Of a DNA stretch of 64,000 nucleotides, positions 25,946 to 34,357 are shown one piece after another (position 1 is the stretch's first letter; each line of letters opens with the position of its first letter). The DNA is taken from assembly GCF_042676025.1 (NCBI RefSeq), contig NZ_JBHTJP010000032.1, positions 248,001 through 312,000 on the forward strand, in the 5' to 3' direction. The notes beneath the pieces are model-generated. The model did not search any database. It saw only the letters and a list, made by a program, of their open reading frames with translations, and was not told the DNA's origin. Source of the stretch: Salinimicrobium gaetbulicola (lineage in GTDB: Bacteria; Bacteroidota; Bacteroidia; Flavobacteriales; Flavobacteriaceae). A program made the position numbers and the translations under genes.

Positions 25946-27103
25946 TTACTTTAGGTTGCTCAGCATAAACTCCAGCTTATCATTGGTGTTCTTGTTTTCA
26001 CGGAAAGAGTGTGTGTAAAATTTATTCTTTTCAGCAAGCCCTTTTGCCTGAAGATGTTTGATAAGATCTGCATCTTCCAAACCAACCTTTCCGGTTAGCA
26101 AAACCCCCATCTCTTTTCCTGAGGTGTAATAATCATATACCTTTTTAAGGCCAGAGAGATACTGATAATCTTTTGTGAACCCTCCCCCGCGGTGTGCCCG
26201 CAAAGTGATGGACCATGCAGTTTCCTTATCCAGTTTATACTGGCTGAAAAGAAGGTCGAAGGTATCTGAGAAAGAATAGCCCTTAATAAGGCTGTCTGCT
26301 GCAAGAACCCGGTATGCAAATTCCTTCATTCGCTTAAGCGTCAAACTGTCGCTCATATACTCGCTGAATACCGCTAATCCTGCCTGGGTGATGTTATTGT
26401 TAGCAAATCCGTGGGAAAATATGCGTAACGGCTGATTAAGTCCGTTAAAAGTGGTTAGCATATTCACTCCTATCTCGTGATTTGAAAGTATTTTAAGGTC
26501 GTTATCACTGAATTTCCGGTTCTTTTTAACCACTAAGGTCTTGGTGGTGTTTAGGGCCATTGCCGCAGCAGTGATACTGTTGCTTTGTTTTATTTTAAAC
26601 TGGAATGGATATTTCTCCCCAAATGCCTGAAAATATGCCTGTGCCTGATCTGCATTATAGCGAGGGACCATTTCTTCGGCGTCCTCTTCTTTGTGAAAAT
26701 GAAGGATGAATTTGGCATTTTTGACATCCTTTTCCTGTGGAGTTCCAAAAACACGTAAAGAATTATAAAAAAATTTATTCTTTTGTCCAACAGATGCTAT
26801 ACACTGAACCAAACCTGAATACTCATAAATAGTATCATGGTACAATTTTCTGATCTCCTCGTCTGGAATATCCTCAAGTCTCTGACTGAAGAATTGACGC
26901 TGAAGATTAAAAGGGTTGAACTTAACTTTTCTGTAATTAAAAACCGGATCTATTGAAAATTTAGAAGCGAAAAACCGCTTTTTCTCCAACTCAATATTTA
27001 ATGGATTGAGGTAGTTTAAAACATCTATCTCCCTGACAAGACGATCAAGGTTCTTATCGATCTCTAAAAGGCTGGAATACGGGTTGCGCTCTTTCTCACT
27101 CAT
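25946..27103 (-). CDS. DUF1704/QEGLA-family protein, putative pseudo-metallopeptidase
   Basis: 385 residues from the ATG at 27103. The region around 207-250 aligns with the QEGLA/MATCAP-type zinc peptidases, which carry HExxxH followed by an EGLA Glu. Here the motif reads NHEIGVN (His209, Glu210, Asn214) and the second motif reads ITQAGLAVFSEY with Ala241 in place of Glu. So two of the three expected zinc ligands are replaced. The rest (RAHRGGGFTKDYQYL) is family-like. It is third in line after aroC and the symporter (gap 92 bases). Function unknown; a non-catalytic binding protein is plausible. Confidence 0.72.
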   Translation of the reverse strand: MSEKERNPYSSLLEIDKNLDRLVREIDVLNYLNPLNIELEKKRFFASKFSIDPVFNYRKVKFNPFNLQRQFFSQRLEDIPDEEIRKLYHDTIYEYSGLVQCIASVGQKNKFFYNSLRVFGTPQEKDVKNAKFILHFHKEEDAEEMVPRYNADQAQAYFQAFGEKYPFQFKIKQSNSITAAAMALNTTKTLVVKKNRKFSDNDLKILSNHEIGVNMLTTFNGLNQPLRIFSHGFANNNITQAGLAVFSEYMSDSLTLKRMKEFAYRVLAADSLIKGYSFSDTFDLLFSQYKLDKETAWSITLRAHRGGGFTKDYQYLSGLKKVYDYYTSGKEMGVLLTGKVGLEDADLIKHLQAKGLAEKNKFYTHSFRENKNTNDKLEFMLSNLK

Positions 27104-27195
27104 CACTATCAACTTTCTAAAATACTTGCAAAAATTTCAGGCAAATACACTTAAATAAATTCACCTATCCAAAACTTTCCACTATTAAAAAGAAC

Positions 27196-28506
27196 CTATT
27201 TAGAGGCCTTAGGCATATGGTCGTTCCAGTTCTTTGCAACCGGTTCTCCAAGTTTGTCCACAGATTTTGCCACCATCATGGAAACTGCAGCATCTCCAGT
27301 AACGTTTACCGTAGTACGGCACATATCAAGCGGGCGGTCAACAGCAAAGATCAAAGCAAGTCCTGCTTCAGGAATTCCCGCTTGAGCCAGAACAATAACT
27401 AACATTACCATTCCCGCGCCGGGAACCGCAGCAGATCCTATCGAAGCTAAGGTCGCAGTAGCAATGATCCCTAATTGAGCCGATAGACTAAGATCCATCC
27501 CGAAGGCCTGAGCGATGAAAACTGCAGCCACTGCCTGGTATAAACTTGTTCCATCCATATTAATGGTCGCTCCAATAGGAAGAACAAAACTTGCTACTTC
27601 TTCTTCCACGCCAAGGTGCTCTTCTACCCTTTCCATAGTAACCGGAAGGGTTGCTGCACTGGAACTGGTTGAAAATGCAAGTAATTGCGCCGGTGCCATC
27701 CCATTCTCAAAGAATGCAGGGGACTTCCCGGTAAATATCCAAACGATCAATAAATAAACTCCAATCATAATTGCCAAACCACCAAGAACGGTAACAGCAT
27801 ACATAGCCAGTGCCTGGAAAAGGTCTGTACTAGGTGATTCTACCACCAGGGCTGCCAATAGTGCGAAAACGCCATAAGGAGCAGCCAGCATGATAATATC
27901 TATGAGTTTCAGAATCACTTCATTAAAGCCGTCAAAAAAAGCTTTTACGGGTTTCGCTGTTTCTTCGGGAATAAGGATCAGGCCAATTCCGAAGAAAATA
28001 GCGAAAAAGATAACCTGTAACATATTAGAATTGTCGCCTGCTGCCGCAAAAATATTACTTGGTACAAGATCTTCAAGGGCTTGAAGCGGACCGGCCTCTT
28101 TTTGTTTAGCTGCATCAGCGATCCTTACCGAAGCATCTCCTTCATAACTCGCGATCAATTCATTTCGGGTTTCTTCAGAAATGGCACTTCCGGGCTTTAT
28201 CAAATTTACCATACCCAGTCCTATAGATACAGCGATCACTGTGGTTGCAATATAAATTAGAATGGTTCTGGTCCCCATTTTAGACAGTTTCGAGATGTCC
28301 TTCAGGTCAGATATCCCTTTGATAAGAGAAGCCAGGATCAACGGCACTGCTATCAATTTTAAAGCGTTGATGAAGATATTCCCGAAAGGTTTTATCCAGT
28401 CGCCAATAAATTCAGCTCCCCATGAAAAATTGGTCATTAGAAGGGCGAAGATCACCCCGGCAGCCATTCCTAATAAGATCTGCCAATGCAGTGCGAGTTT
28501 TTTCAT
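27196..28506 (-). CDS. Dicarboxylate/acidic amino acid:cation symporter (DAACS)
   Basis: 436 residues with about eight membrane helices and two re-entrant loops. The first hairpin motif is FSTSSSAATLPV, the Na-binding motif is GATINMDGTSLYQ, and DRPLDMCRTTVNVTGD forms helix 8. In that helix an Arg stands where EAAT-type carriers bind the side-chain carboxylate and neutral-amino-acid carriers have Cys/Thr, so glutamate/aspartate or C4-dicarboxylates are the likely substrates. It couples uptake to Na or H. It follows aroC by 21 bases. Confidence 0.92.
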   Translation of the reverse strand: MKKLALHWQILLGMAAGVIFALLMTNFSWGAEFIGDWIKPFGNIFINALKLIAVPLILASLIKGISDLKDISKLSKMGTRTILIYIATTVIAVSIGLGMVNLIKPGSAISEETRNELIASYEGDASVRIADAAKQKEAGPLQALEDLVPSNIFAAAGDNSNMLQVIFFAIFFGIGLILIPEETAKPVKAFFDGFNEVILKLIDIIMLAAPYGVFALLAALVVESPSTDLFQALAMYAVTVLGGLAIMIGVYLLIVWIFTGKSPAFFENGMAPAQLLAFSTSSSAATLPVTMERVEEHLGVEEEVASFVLPIGATINMDGTSLYQAVAAVFIAQAFGMDLSLSAQLGIIATATLASIGSAAVPGAGMVMLVIVLAQAGIPEAGLALIFAVDRPLDMCRTTVNVTGDAAVSMMVAKSVDKLGEPVAKNWNDHMPKASK

Positions 28507-28527
28507 AATTTAAATAATCTGTAAATA

Positions 28528-29592
28528 TTAAATTTTTGAAGTTTTGTTCAGTAAATAAAAGTCAGCCAGAACCAAAGCAGCCATTGCCTCAACAATAGGT
28601 ACTGCCCTGGGCACAACGCAGGGGTCGTGACGTCCTTTGCCTTGCATCTCCACCTTTTCCCCTCCTGAGTTGATCGTATCCTGTTTTTGCATGATGGTAG
28701 CAACGGGTTTGAAAGCTACTTTAAAGTATATATCCATTCCGTTGGAGATTCCACCCTGGATCCCGCCACTATAATTGGTTCTGGTAGATCCATCCTCGTT
28801 AAAAAGGTCATTGTGTTCACTCCCTTTCTTTTCCGCACCTTCAAAGCCACTTCCGTATTCAAATCCTTTCACTGCATTGATGGATAACATGGCCTGTCCT
28901 AACTTCGCGTGAAGTTTATCAAAGACCGGCTCTCCAAGTCCGGCGGGCACGTTCGTGATAACACATTCAACCACGCCTCCAACCGTATCTCCCTGCGAGC
29001 GTATCTCCTTGATATAGGTTTCCATCTTTTCGGCAGTTGCCCCATCAGGACATCTTACCGCATTTTTTTCTATTTCATTAAAATCGAGTTCACTATATTT
29101 TTTTTCAAGCTTAAGCTTCCCCACTGCCGAAGTAAAAGCGGTGATCTTGATGTCTTTTAATAACTGCTTGGCAATTGCCCCGGCTGCCACACGACAGGCG
29201 GTCTCTCTCGCAGAAGATCTTCCGCCTCCTCTGTAATCGCGGTTGCCGTATTTTTGGTCATACGTGTAATCTGCGTGAGAAGGGCGGTAAACATCCTTGA
29301 TGTGTGAATAGTCTTTTGACTTTTGATTGTCGTTCTCGATCACAAATCCTATCGGGGTGCCGGTAGTCCTGCCTTCGAAGATTCCGGAAAGGATTTTTAC
29401 CGTATCAGATTCTTTTCTTTGAGTTACAATAGATGACTGGCCCGGTTTTCTCCTGGCCATCTCTTTTTGGATCTCCTCCAGATCGATCTCTACACCTGCG
29501 GGACACCCGTCAATAACACCCCCGATGGCCTCTCCGTGAGATTCTCCAAAAGTGGTAAGTCTAAAAAGTGTTCCGAAAATATTGCCGGCCAT
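28528..29592 (-). CDS. aroC: Chorismate synthase
   Basis: 354 residues with all three family signatures: GNIFGTLFRLTTFGESHGEAIG at the start (in outline), the RGGGRSSARETACRVAAGAIA block, and RHDPCVVPRAVPIVEAMAAL at the end. It converts EPSP to chorismate with reduced FMN, the last shared step to aromatic amino acids, folate and menaquinone. The symporter follows it; other shikimate genes are not here. Confidence 0.98.
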   Translation of the reverse strand: MAGNIFGTLFRLTTFGESHGEAIGGVIDGCPAGVEIDLEEIQKEMARRKPGQSSIVTQRKESDTVKILSGIFEGRTTGTPIGFVIENDNQKSKDYSHIKDVYRPSHADYTYDQKYGNRDYRGGGRSSARETACRVAAGAIAKQLLKDIKITAFTSAVGKLKLEKKYSELDFNEIEKNAVRCPDGATAEKMETYIKEIRSQGDTVGGVVECVITNVPAGLGEPVFDKLHAKLGQAMLSINAVKGFEYGSGFEGAEKKGSEHNDLFNEDGSTRTNYSGGIQGGISNGMDIYFKVAFKPVATIMQKQDTINSGGEKVEMQGKGRHDPCVVPRAVPIVEAMAALVLADFYLLNKTSKI

Positions 29593-29608
29593 AAGGTGGG
29601 ATTTTGAG

Positions 29609-29616
29609 CAAATGTA
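29609..29616 (-). promoter_or_regulatory. -7 element TACATTTG for aroC
   Basis: TACATTTG on the minus strand, 16 bases before the aroC ATG, matches TANNTTTG. The -33 box is not clear. Confidence 0.4.
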
Positions 29617-29652
29617 ATTTTTTAAGCCAAGATTAGAAAATGTTTATTCCTG

Positions 29653-32562
29653 TTACAGAAGCGCTTCAGCCATGATCTGGACCGGATGAAGGGCTTTTCT
29701 GCCTGTACCGTCAAAGATCTGGTGACGACAACTTGTCCCGGGTGCAGCGATCAAAGTTTCTTCGGAAGCTTTGCGTACCGCCGGAAACAACGTCTGTTCC
29801 CCTATGGCCATACTCACCTCATAATGTTCTTTTTGATACCCAAAGGAACCGGCCATCCCGCAGCATCCGGAAGGTATTATGGTTACCTCATAATTCTGCG
29901 GAAGATTGAGCATTGCAAATGCATTTTCCATTCCCGACAAGGCTTTTTGATGGCAGTGCCCATGCAGCTTGATTTTTTTCTTTTCAGAAGAAAATGAAGA
30001 AGCTGAAATATTTCCTGCCAGGATCTCCTTTTTGAAAAACTCTTCAAACAGCAGAGTGTTCTTAGCAAGCTGTTCAGCGGCCGGCCTGTCATAAGCCAGC
30101 CTTAAATATTCGTCCCTGAAACTTAAAATTGCCGAAGGCTCCAGGCCTATTAGCGGTGTATCTTCTGAAATGAGACTTCTAAAAGTGGTGATATTTTCAT
30201 TGGCTACTTTCTTTGCCTGCTCCAGAAATCCTTTGGAAAGGAAAGTTCGGCCGCTTTCGGAGTGGTCCAGTATCTTTACGTTATAATTCAGGGCAGTAAG
30301 TAACTTCAGCGCCGCTTTCCCTACTTCAGAATCCAGATAATTGGTGAACTCATCATTGAAAAGATAAACCGTTTTTATAGGATTGGTTAAAAGCTCATGG
30401 TGTTTACGGTAATATTTTGAAACTGTTTCCTCGGCCACCAAAGGCATTTCCCTTTCAGGAGCAATATTCAACGTCTTTTTTATGAGACCTGAAGTAAATT
30501 TATTTTTAAAAACTGCATTTGAAACATGCGGAAAATGAGATGCCAGTTTATTTAGTCGGGTATTATAGGCAAAAGCTTTGGTACGTAACGAAGAGCCATT
30601 CGCTTTTTGATATTGGTATTCAAATTCGGCTTTATAGGCTGCCATGTCCACATTTGAAGGACATTCACTTTTACAACCTTTACAGCTGATACATAATTCC
30701 AAAACCTGTTTTAACTCTTCCCTGTCAAAACGATTCTCTTTATCCGAATGCGTTAAAAACTCCCTTAAAGCGTTCGCCCTGGCTCTTGTGGTATCTTTTT
30801 CATTAAGTGTCGCTCGATAACTGGGACACATGGTGCCACCGGCTTCGGCTGGTTTGCGGCAATCTCCGCTCCCGTTGCAGTTTTCAGCTCCTCTCAGGAT
30901 GCCCTGAGAATCTGAAAAGTCCATTAAAGTTTGGATTTCCGGCTCCTGTCTTCCCGGTTCATAACGCAGATCCTCGTCCATTGGCGGCGCATCGATGATC
31001 TTTCCGGGGTTGAAAATGTTATTAGGATCAAAGATATTTTTAACCTTTTTAAGCAGGTTGTAATTCTCAGCACCTATCATAAACTCAATAAATTCAGCCC
31101 TTACCCTGCCGTCGCCATGTTCTCCGCTAAAAGAACCACCGTATTTCTTCACAAGTGCAGCAACATCTGCAGTGATCTTTCTGAATAAGATCACATCTTC
31201 TTTCTTCTTAAGGTTTAGAATAGGCCTCAAATGAAGTTCCCCTGCCCCAGCATGAGCGTAATAAACCGCTTCCTGCCCATAAGACTTCATCAACGCGGTG
31301 AACTCTGTAATATATTCTGAAAGATCTTCTACGGCCACGGCAGTGTCCTCTATACAGGCAACAGCCTTCCTGTCCCCTACAATATTCCCTAACAGCCCCA
31401 GCCCCGCCTTTCTAAGTTCAAGGGCAAGGTCAATAGTGTCACTACGTAGCACAGGTAAAGCATAAGCAAGCCCTGACTCATTGAGCGTCTTCAAAAGTTC
31501 GGCTGTTTTATCTGTCAATTCAAGTTCTTCTTCGGCTCGCAGTTCCAACATCAAGATCGCTGCAGGATCTCCTTCAATAAAGAACCTGTTCTCTTTATAT
31601 TTCAGACTGTTCTTAGTACAATCTAAAATAACTTTATCCATCATTTCACAGGTAAATAAGGAATGTCGCATTGCAGGAACAACAGCCTGCAGGCATTTTT
31701 CAACGGTATCAAAATGAGCCGCGATCATAACGGCATTTTTCGGTGGAAGCTTGTCCAATTTTAAAGTGATCTCTGTGGTGAAAGCCAGAGTTCCTTCACT
31801 TCCGCACAGAAGATCGGTCATACTGAATTGCTCGGTAGAGTCAGAGAAAATTTCCGAATTGATCAAACTGTCAACAGCGTATCCGGTATTTCTGCGATGA
31901 ATGTCCTTTTTAGGAAATCCAAGGTTGATATTGTTCTGGACTTCTTCCGGAATTAAAACATTATATAACTCGCTGTAAATACCTCCTTCCCTGGAAGTTG
32001 TATTTTTTTTAGATTCAAATCCTTCCGAAGAGATCTTTGAAAAAACGGCTTCGGAAGCATCTGACAACAACACCTTCATTTGCTTCACCTTATCACGGGT
32101 CACCCCGTATTTTATAGAGGTGGTTCCACTTGAATTGTTTCCAACCATACCCCCGATCATACACCGATTGGAAGTAGACGTGTTTGGACCAAAGAACAAG
32201 CCATAGGGTTCTAAAAACCTGTTGAGATCATCCCTTATCACACCCGGCTGAACGGTCACTGTCTTCTCTGCCTCATTCACTTCGAGAATCTCCGTGAAAT
32301 ATTTTGATACATCTACCACTATCCCTTCTCCTACACATTGTCCTGCCAGGGAAGTTCCTGCGGTTCTAGGGATCAAAGAAGTTTGATTTTCAGAAGCAAA
32401 TCGAATCAAATTTTTAAGATCATCTACATCTTTTGGGTAAGCAACAGCGAGAGGAAGGGATCTATATACAGACGCATCTGTAGCGAAAATGCTACGCCAT
32501 AGGGAATTAGTATGCAGCTCCCCTTTTAAGCTCCCGGCGAGAGCTTTTAATTTTTCTTTCAT
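29653..32562 (-). CDS. FAD-linked oxidase fused to Fe-S/CCG domains (YdiJ/D-2-hydroxyacid dehydrogenase-like)
   Basis: 969 residues from the ATG at 32562. Order: FAD-binding 4 domain (PRTAGTSLAGQCVGEGIVVDVSKYF, NNSSGT), FAD-oxidase C domain (about 260-520, GGSFSGEHGDGRVR), then a cysteine-rich segment with NCNGSGDCRKP. A 4Fe-4S motif CISCKGCKSECPSNVD follows, then a CCG-type C-terminal domain (HGHCHQKAL and SGCCGMAGSFG). Such proteins oxidise D-2-hydroxyglutarate, D-lactate or similar and pass electrons on through the Fe-S part. The exact substrate is not settled by sequence alone. Confidence 0.9.
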   Translation of the reverse strand: MKEKLKALAGSLKGELHTNSLWRSIFATDASVYRSLPLAVAYPKDVDDLKNLIRFASENQTSLIPRTAGTSLAGQCVGEGIVVDVSKYFTEILEVNEAEKTVTVQPGVIRDDLNRFLEPYGLFFGPNTSTSNRCMIGGMVGNNSSGTTSIKYGVTRDKVKQMKVLLSDASEAVFSKISSEGFESKKNTTSREGGIYSELYNVLIPEEVQNNINLGFPKKDIHRRNTGYAVDSLINSEIFSDSTEQFSMTDLLCGSEGTLAFTTEITLKLDKLPPKNAVMIAAHFDTVEKCLQAVVPAMRHSLFTCEMMDKVILDCTKNSLKYKENRFFIEGDPAAILMLELRAEEELELTDKTAELLKTLNESGLAYALPVLRSDTIDLALELRKAGLGLLGNIVGDRKAVACIEDTAVAVEDLSEYITEFTALMKSYGQEAVYYAHAGAGELHLRPILNLKKKEDVILFRKITADVAALVKKYGGSFSGEHGDGRVRAEFIEFMIGAENYNLLKKVKNIFDPNNIFNPGKIIDAPPMDEDLRYEPGRQEPEIQTLMDFSDSQGILRGAENCNGSGDCRKPAEAGGTMCPSYRATLNEKDTTRARANALREFLTHSDKENRFDREELKQVLELCISCKGCKSECPSNVDMAAYKAEFEYQYQKANGSSLRTKAFAYNTRLNKLASHFPHVSNAVFKNKFTSGLIKKTLNIAPEREMPLVAEETVSKYYRKHHELLTNPIKTVYLFNDEFTNYLDSEVGKAALKLLTALNYNVKILDHSESGRTFLSKGFLEQAKKVANENITTFRSLISEDTPLIGLEPSAILSFRDEYLRLAYDRPAAEQLAKNTLLFEEFFKKEILAGNISASSFSSEKKKIKLHGHCHQKALSGMENAFAMLNLPQNYEVTIIPSGCCGMAGSFGYQKEHYEVSMAIGEQTLFPAVRKASEETLIAAPGTSCRHQIFDGTGRKALHPVQIMAEALL

Positions 32563-32641
32563 CCTTGTAATAATCAACTAATAATCAGACCACTTCACGA
32601 TTTATGCAGAATCTTAACATTATATTAATAAAATCCTTAGA

Positions 32642-32669
32642 TTGTAGAATCGCAGAAAATCTAATTTTG
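32642..32669 (+). promoter_or_regulatory. Promoter TTG-N17-TAATTTTG for the beta-barrel gene
   Basis: TTG at 32642-32644 and TAATTTTG at 32662-32669, spacing 17, fit the Bacteroidota vegetative promoter. The leader to the ATG at 32695 is short. Confidence 0.55.
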
Positions 32670-32694
32670 CGTAAAACTAATTAAAAGAGAACAT

Positions 32695-33165
32695 ATGAAA
32701 AAATTGATTTTACTGACCATTTGTGTATTTGGTCTTGGATTTAGCTCCCATGCTCAAAGCATTGCTAATCATGCCCTTGGATTACGATTAGGAGATAATG
32801 ACGGATTTGGAACAGAGATCTCTTACCAACACGGACTTTCAGAAAACAATCGTTTGGAATTGGACCTGGGATGGAGAAGCCATGACAACGCTGACGCTTT
32901 CAGACTTACCGGATTATATCAATGGGTTTGGAATATTGACGGCGGTTTCAACTGGTACGCCGGTGTTGGTGGTGGTATAGGTGCTGTGGATACAGACTAT
33001 ACAGACAGTGAATTCTTTGCACTTGTTGCAGGTGATGTAGGTATCGAATATGATTTTGATTTCCCTTTATTACTTTCACTTGACTTTAGACCTGAAATAG
33101 GTTTTAATGACTATTATGATGACCTGGATTTTGATATCGCCTTGGGGGTACGTTACCAGTTCTAA
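32695..33165 (+). CDS. Small outer-membrane beta-barrel protein
   Basis: 156 residues with a signal peptide (cleavage likely after SSHAQ). About eight alternating amphipathic strands follow, rich in Tyr, Trp, Gly and Asp, ending in a C-terminal Phe (GVRYQF), as outer-membrane barrels do. The acidic periplasmic/extracellular turns (DTDYTDSE, NDYYDDLDFD) are notable. Function unknown. It has its own promoter and shares a terminator with bshA. Confidence 0.75.
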   Translation: MKKLILLTICVFGLGFSSHAQSIANHALGLRLGDNDGFGTEISYQHGLSENNRLELDLGWRSHDNADAFRLTGLYQWVWNIDGGFNWYAGVGGGIGAVDTDYTDSEFFALVAGDVGIEYDFDFPLLLSLDFRPEIGFNDYYDDLDFDIALGVRYQF

Positions 33166-33187
33166 TCAATTTTAAAATAAAATGAAG

Positions 33188-33222
33188 AAAGCTGCTAAAT
33201 TAGATTTTAGCAGCTTTTTTTT
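33188..33222. terminator. Bidirectional terminator, beta-barrel gene / bshA
   Basis: Stem AAAGCTGCTAAA (33188-33199) pairs with TTTAGCAGCTTT (33206-33217) around a 6-base loop, followed by Ts on the plus strand and preceded by A/G-rich sequence. It overlaps the last codons of bshA. Confidence 0.8.
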
Positions 33223-34354
33223 GTTCTTTCAGGTCCTCTACAGCCTTTTTATAAAGGTTTTCATACAGAGGGACAATTGTTTGAATATCGAATGTGAATG
33301 CCTGGTTTCGGGCGTTTTCTTTAAATCTGGCAAGATTGGTTTTATCCTTTAAGATCGAGATCGCATTCTTTGCCATTTCAGAAACATTCCCCACTTCACT
33401 TAAATACCCCGAGAAAGCCTGCCTGTTAACTTCCGGAAGTCCGCCGGTGTTGGTCGATATTACAGGTACTGCGTTAACCATGGCCTCTAAAGCTGCAAGT
33501 CCGAAACTTTCATTTTCTGAAGGCAACAGGAATAGATCTGAAAAGCTTAGAACCTTATCTATTTCATTCGATTCTCCAAGGAACAGGACTTTATCTTCTA
33601 TTCCAAGTTCAGCCACCAGTTCTTCGGCCATTTCCCTTTCGGGTCCCTGCCCAACCATGATTAGCTTGGATTTTATTTCTTTCTGGATATTATAGAAGAT
33701 CATCACCACATCATCGATACGTTTCACTTTTCTGAAATTACTCACGTGTGTAATGATCTTTTCATCCCCCGAGGCGAGCATTGAACGCTGACAGTTACTT
33801 ACAGAATTAACGTACTTAGAAGTATCTATGAAATTCGGGATCACCTCGATCTCCTGGCGTACTTTAAACAGTCTAAGCGTGTCTGCCTTCAAGCTTTGGG
33901 AAACCGAAGTCACCACGTCACTATTGTTAATACTGAAGGTAACTGCCGGTTTATAAAAGGGATGATTTCCTACCAGCGTAATATCGGTACCGTGGAGGGT
34001 CGTCATCATAGGAAGAAAGATCCCTTCTTCCTCCAACATTTTCTTAGCCATGTAGCCCGCATATGCATGAGGAATAGCGTAATGAACATGAAGCATCTCG
34101 ATCTTATGCAGCTTCACCATATCCACCAGCTTGCTACTAAGAGCAAGTTCATAAGGCTGATAATGGAACAAAGGATATTCCGGAACATTTACCTCGTGAA
34201 AATGAATATTTCCCGATAATTGTTCCAAACGAACCGGCTGTTTGTATGTAATAAAGTGAACTTCATGGCCTCTTTTTGACAGGGCCATTCCCAATTCGGT
34301 GGCTACTACTCCACTTCCGCCGAAAGTGGGATAGCAAACAATAGCAATTTTCAT
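33200..34354 (-). CDS. bshA: N-acetyl-alpha-D-glucosaminyl L-malate synthase, bacillithiol pathway
   Basis: 384 residues, a GT4 retaining glycosyltransferase. CYPTFGGSGVVATELGMAL at the start, HVHYAIPHAYAGYMAK and TTLHGTDITLVG are BshA signatures. The C-terminal donor-binding part has PSENESFGLAALEAM. It joins UDP-GlcNAc and L-malate, the first step to bacillithiol. bshB and bshC are not in the window. It lies 3 bases after the GH3/serine-hydrolase gene, so it is in that operon. Confidence 0.95.
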   Translation of the reverse strand: MKIAIVCYPTFGGSGVVATELGMALSKRGHEVHFITYKQPVRLEQLSGNIHFHEVNVPEYPLFHYQPYELALSSKLVDMVKLHKIEMLHVHYAIPHAYAGYMAKKMLEEEGIFLPMMTTLHGTDITLVGNHPFYKPAVTFSINNSDVVTSVSQSLKADTLRLFKVRQEIEVIPNFIDTSKYVNSVSNCQRSMLASGDEKIITHVSNFRKVKRIDDVVMIFYNIQKEIKSKLIMVGQGPEREMAEELVAELGIEDKVLFLGESNEIDKVLSFSDLFLLPSENESFGLAALEAMVNAVPVISTNTGGLPEVNRQAFSGYLSEVGNVSEMAKNAISILKDKTNLARFKENARNQAFTFDIQTIVPLYENLYKKAVEDLKEQKKAAKI

Positions 34355-34357
34355 ATT

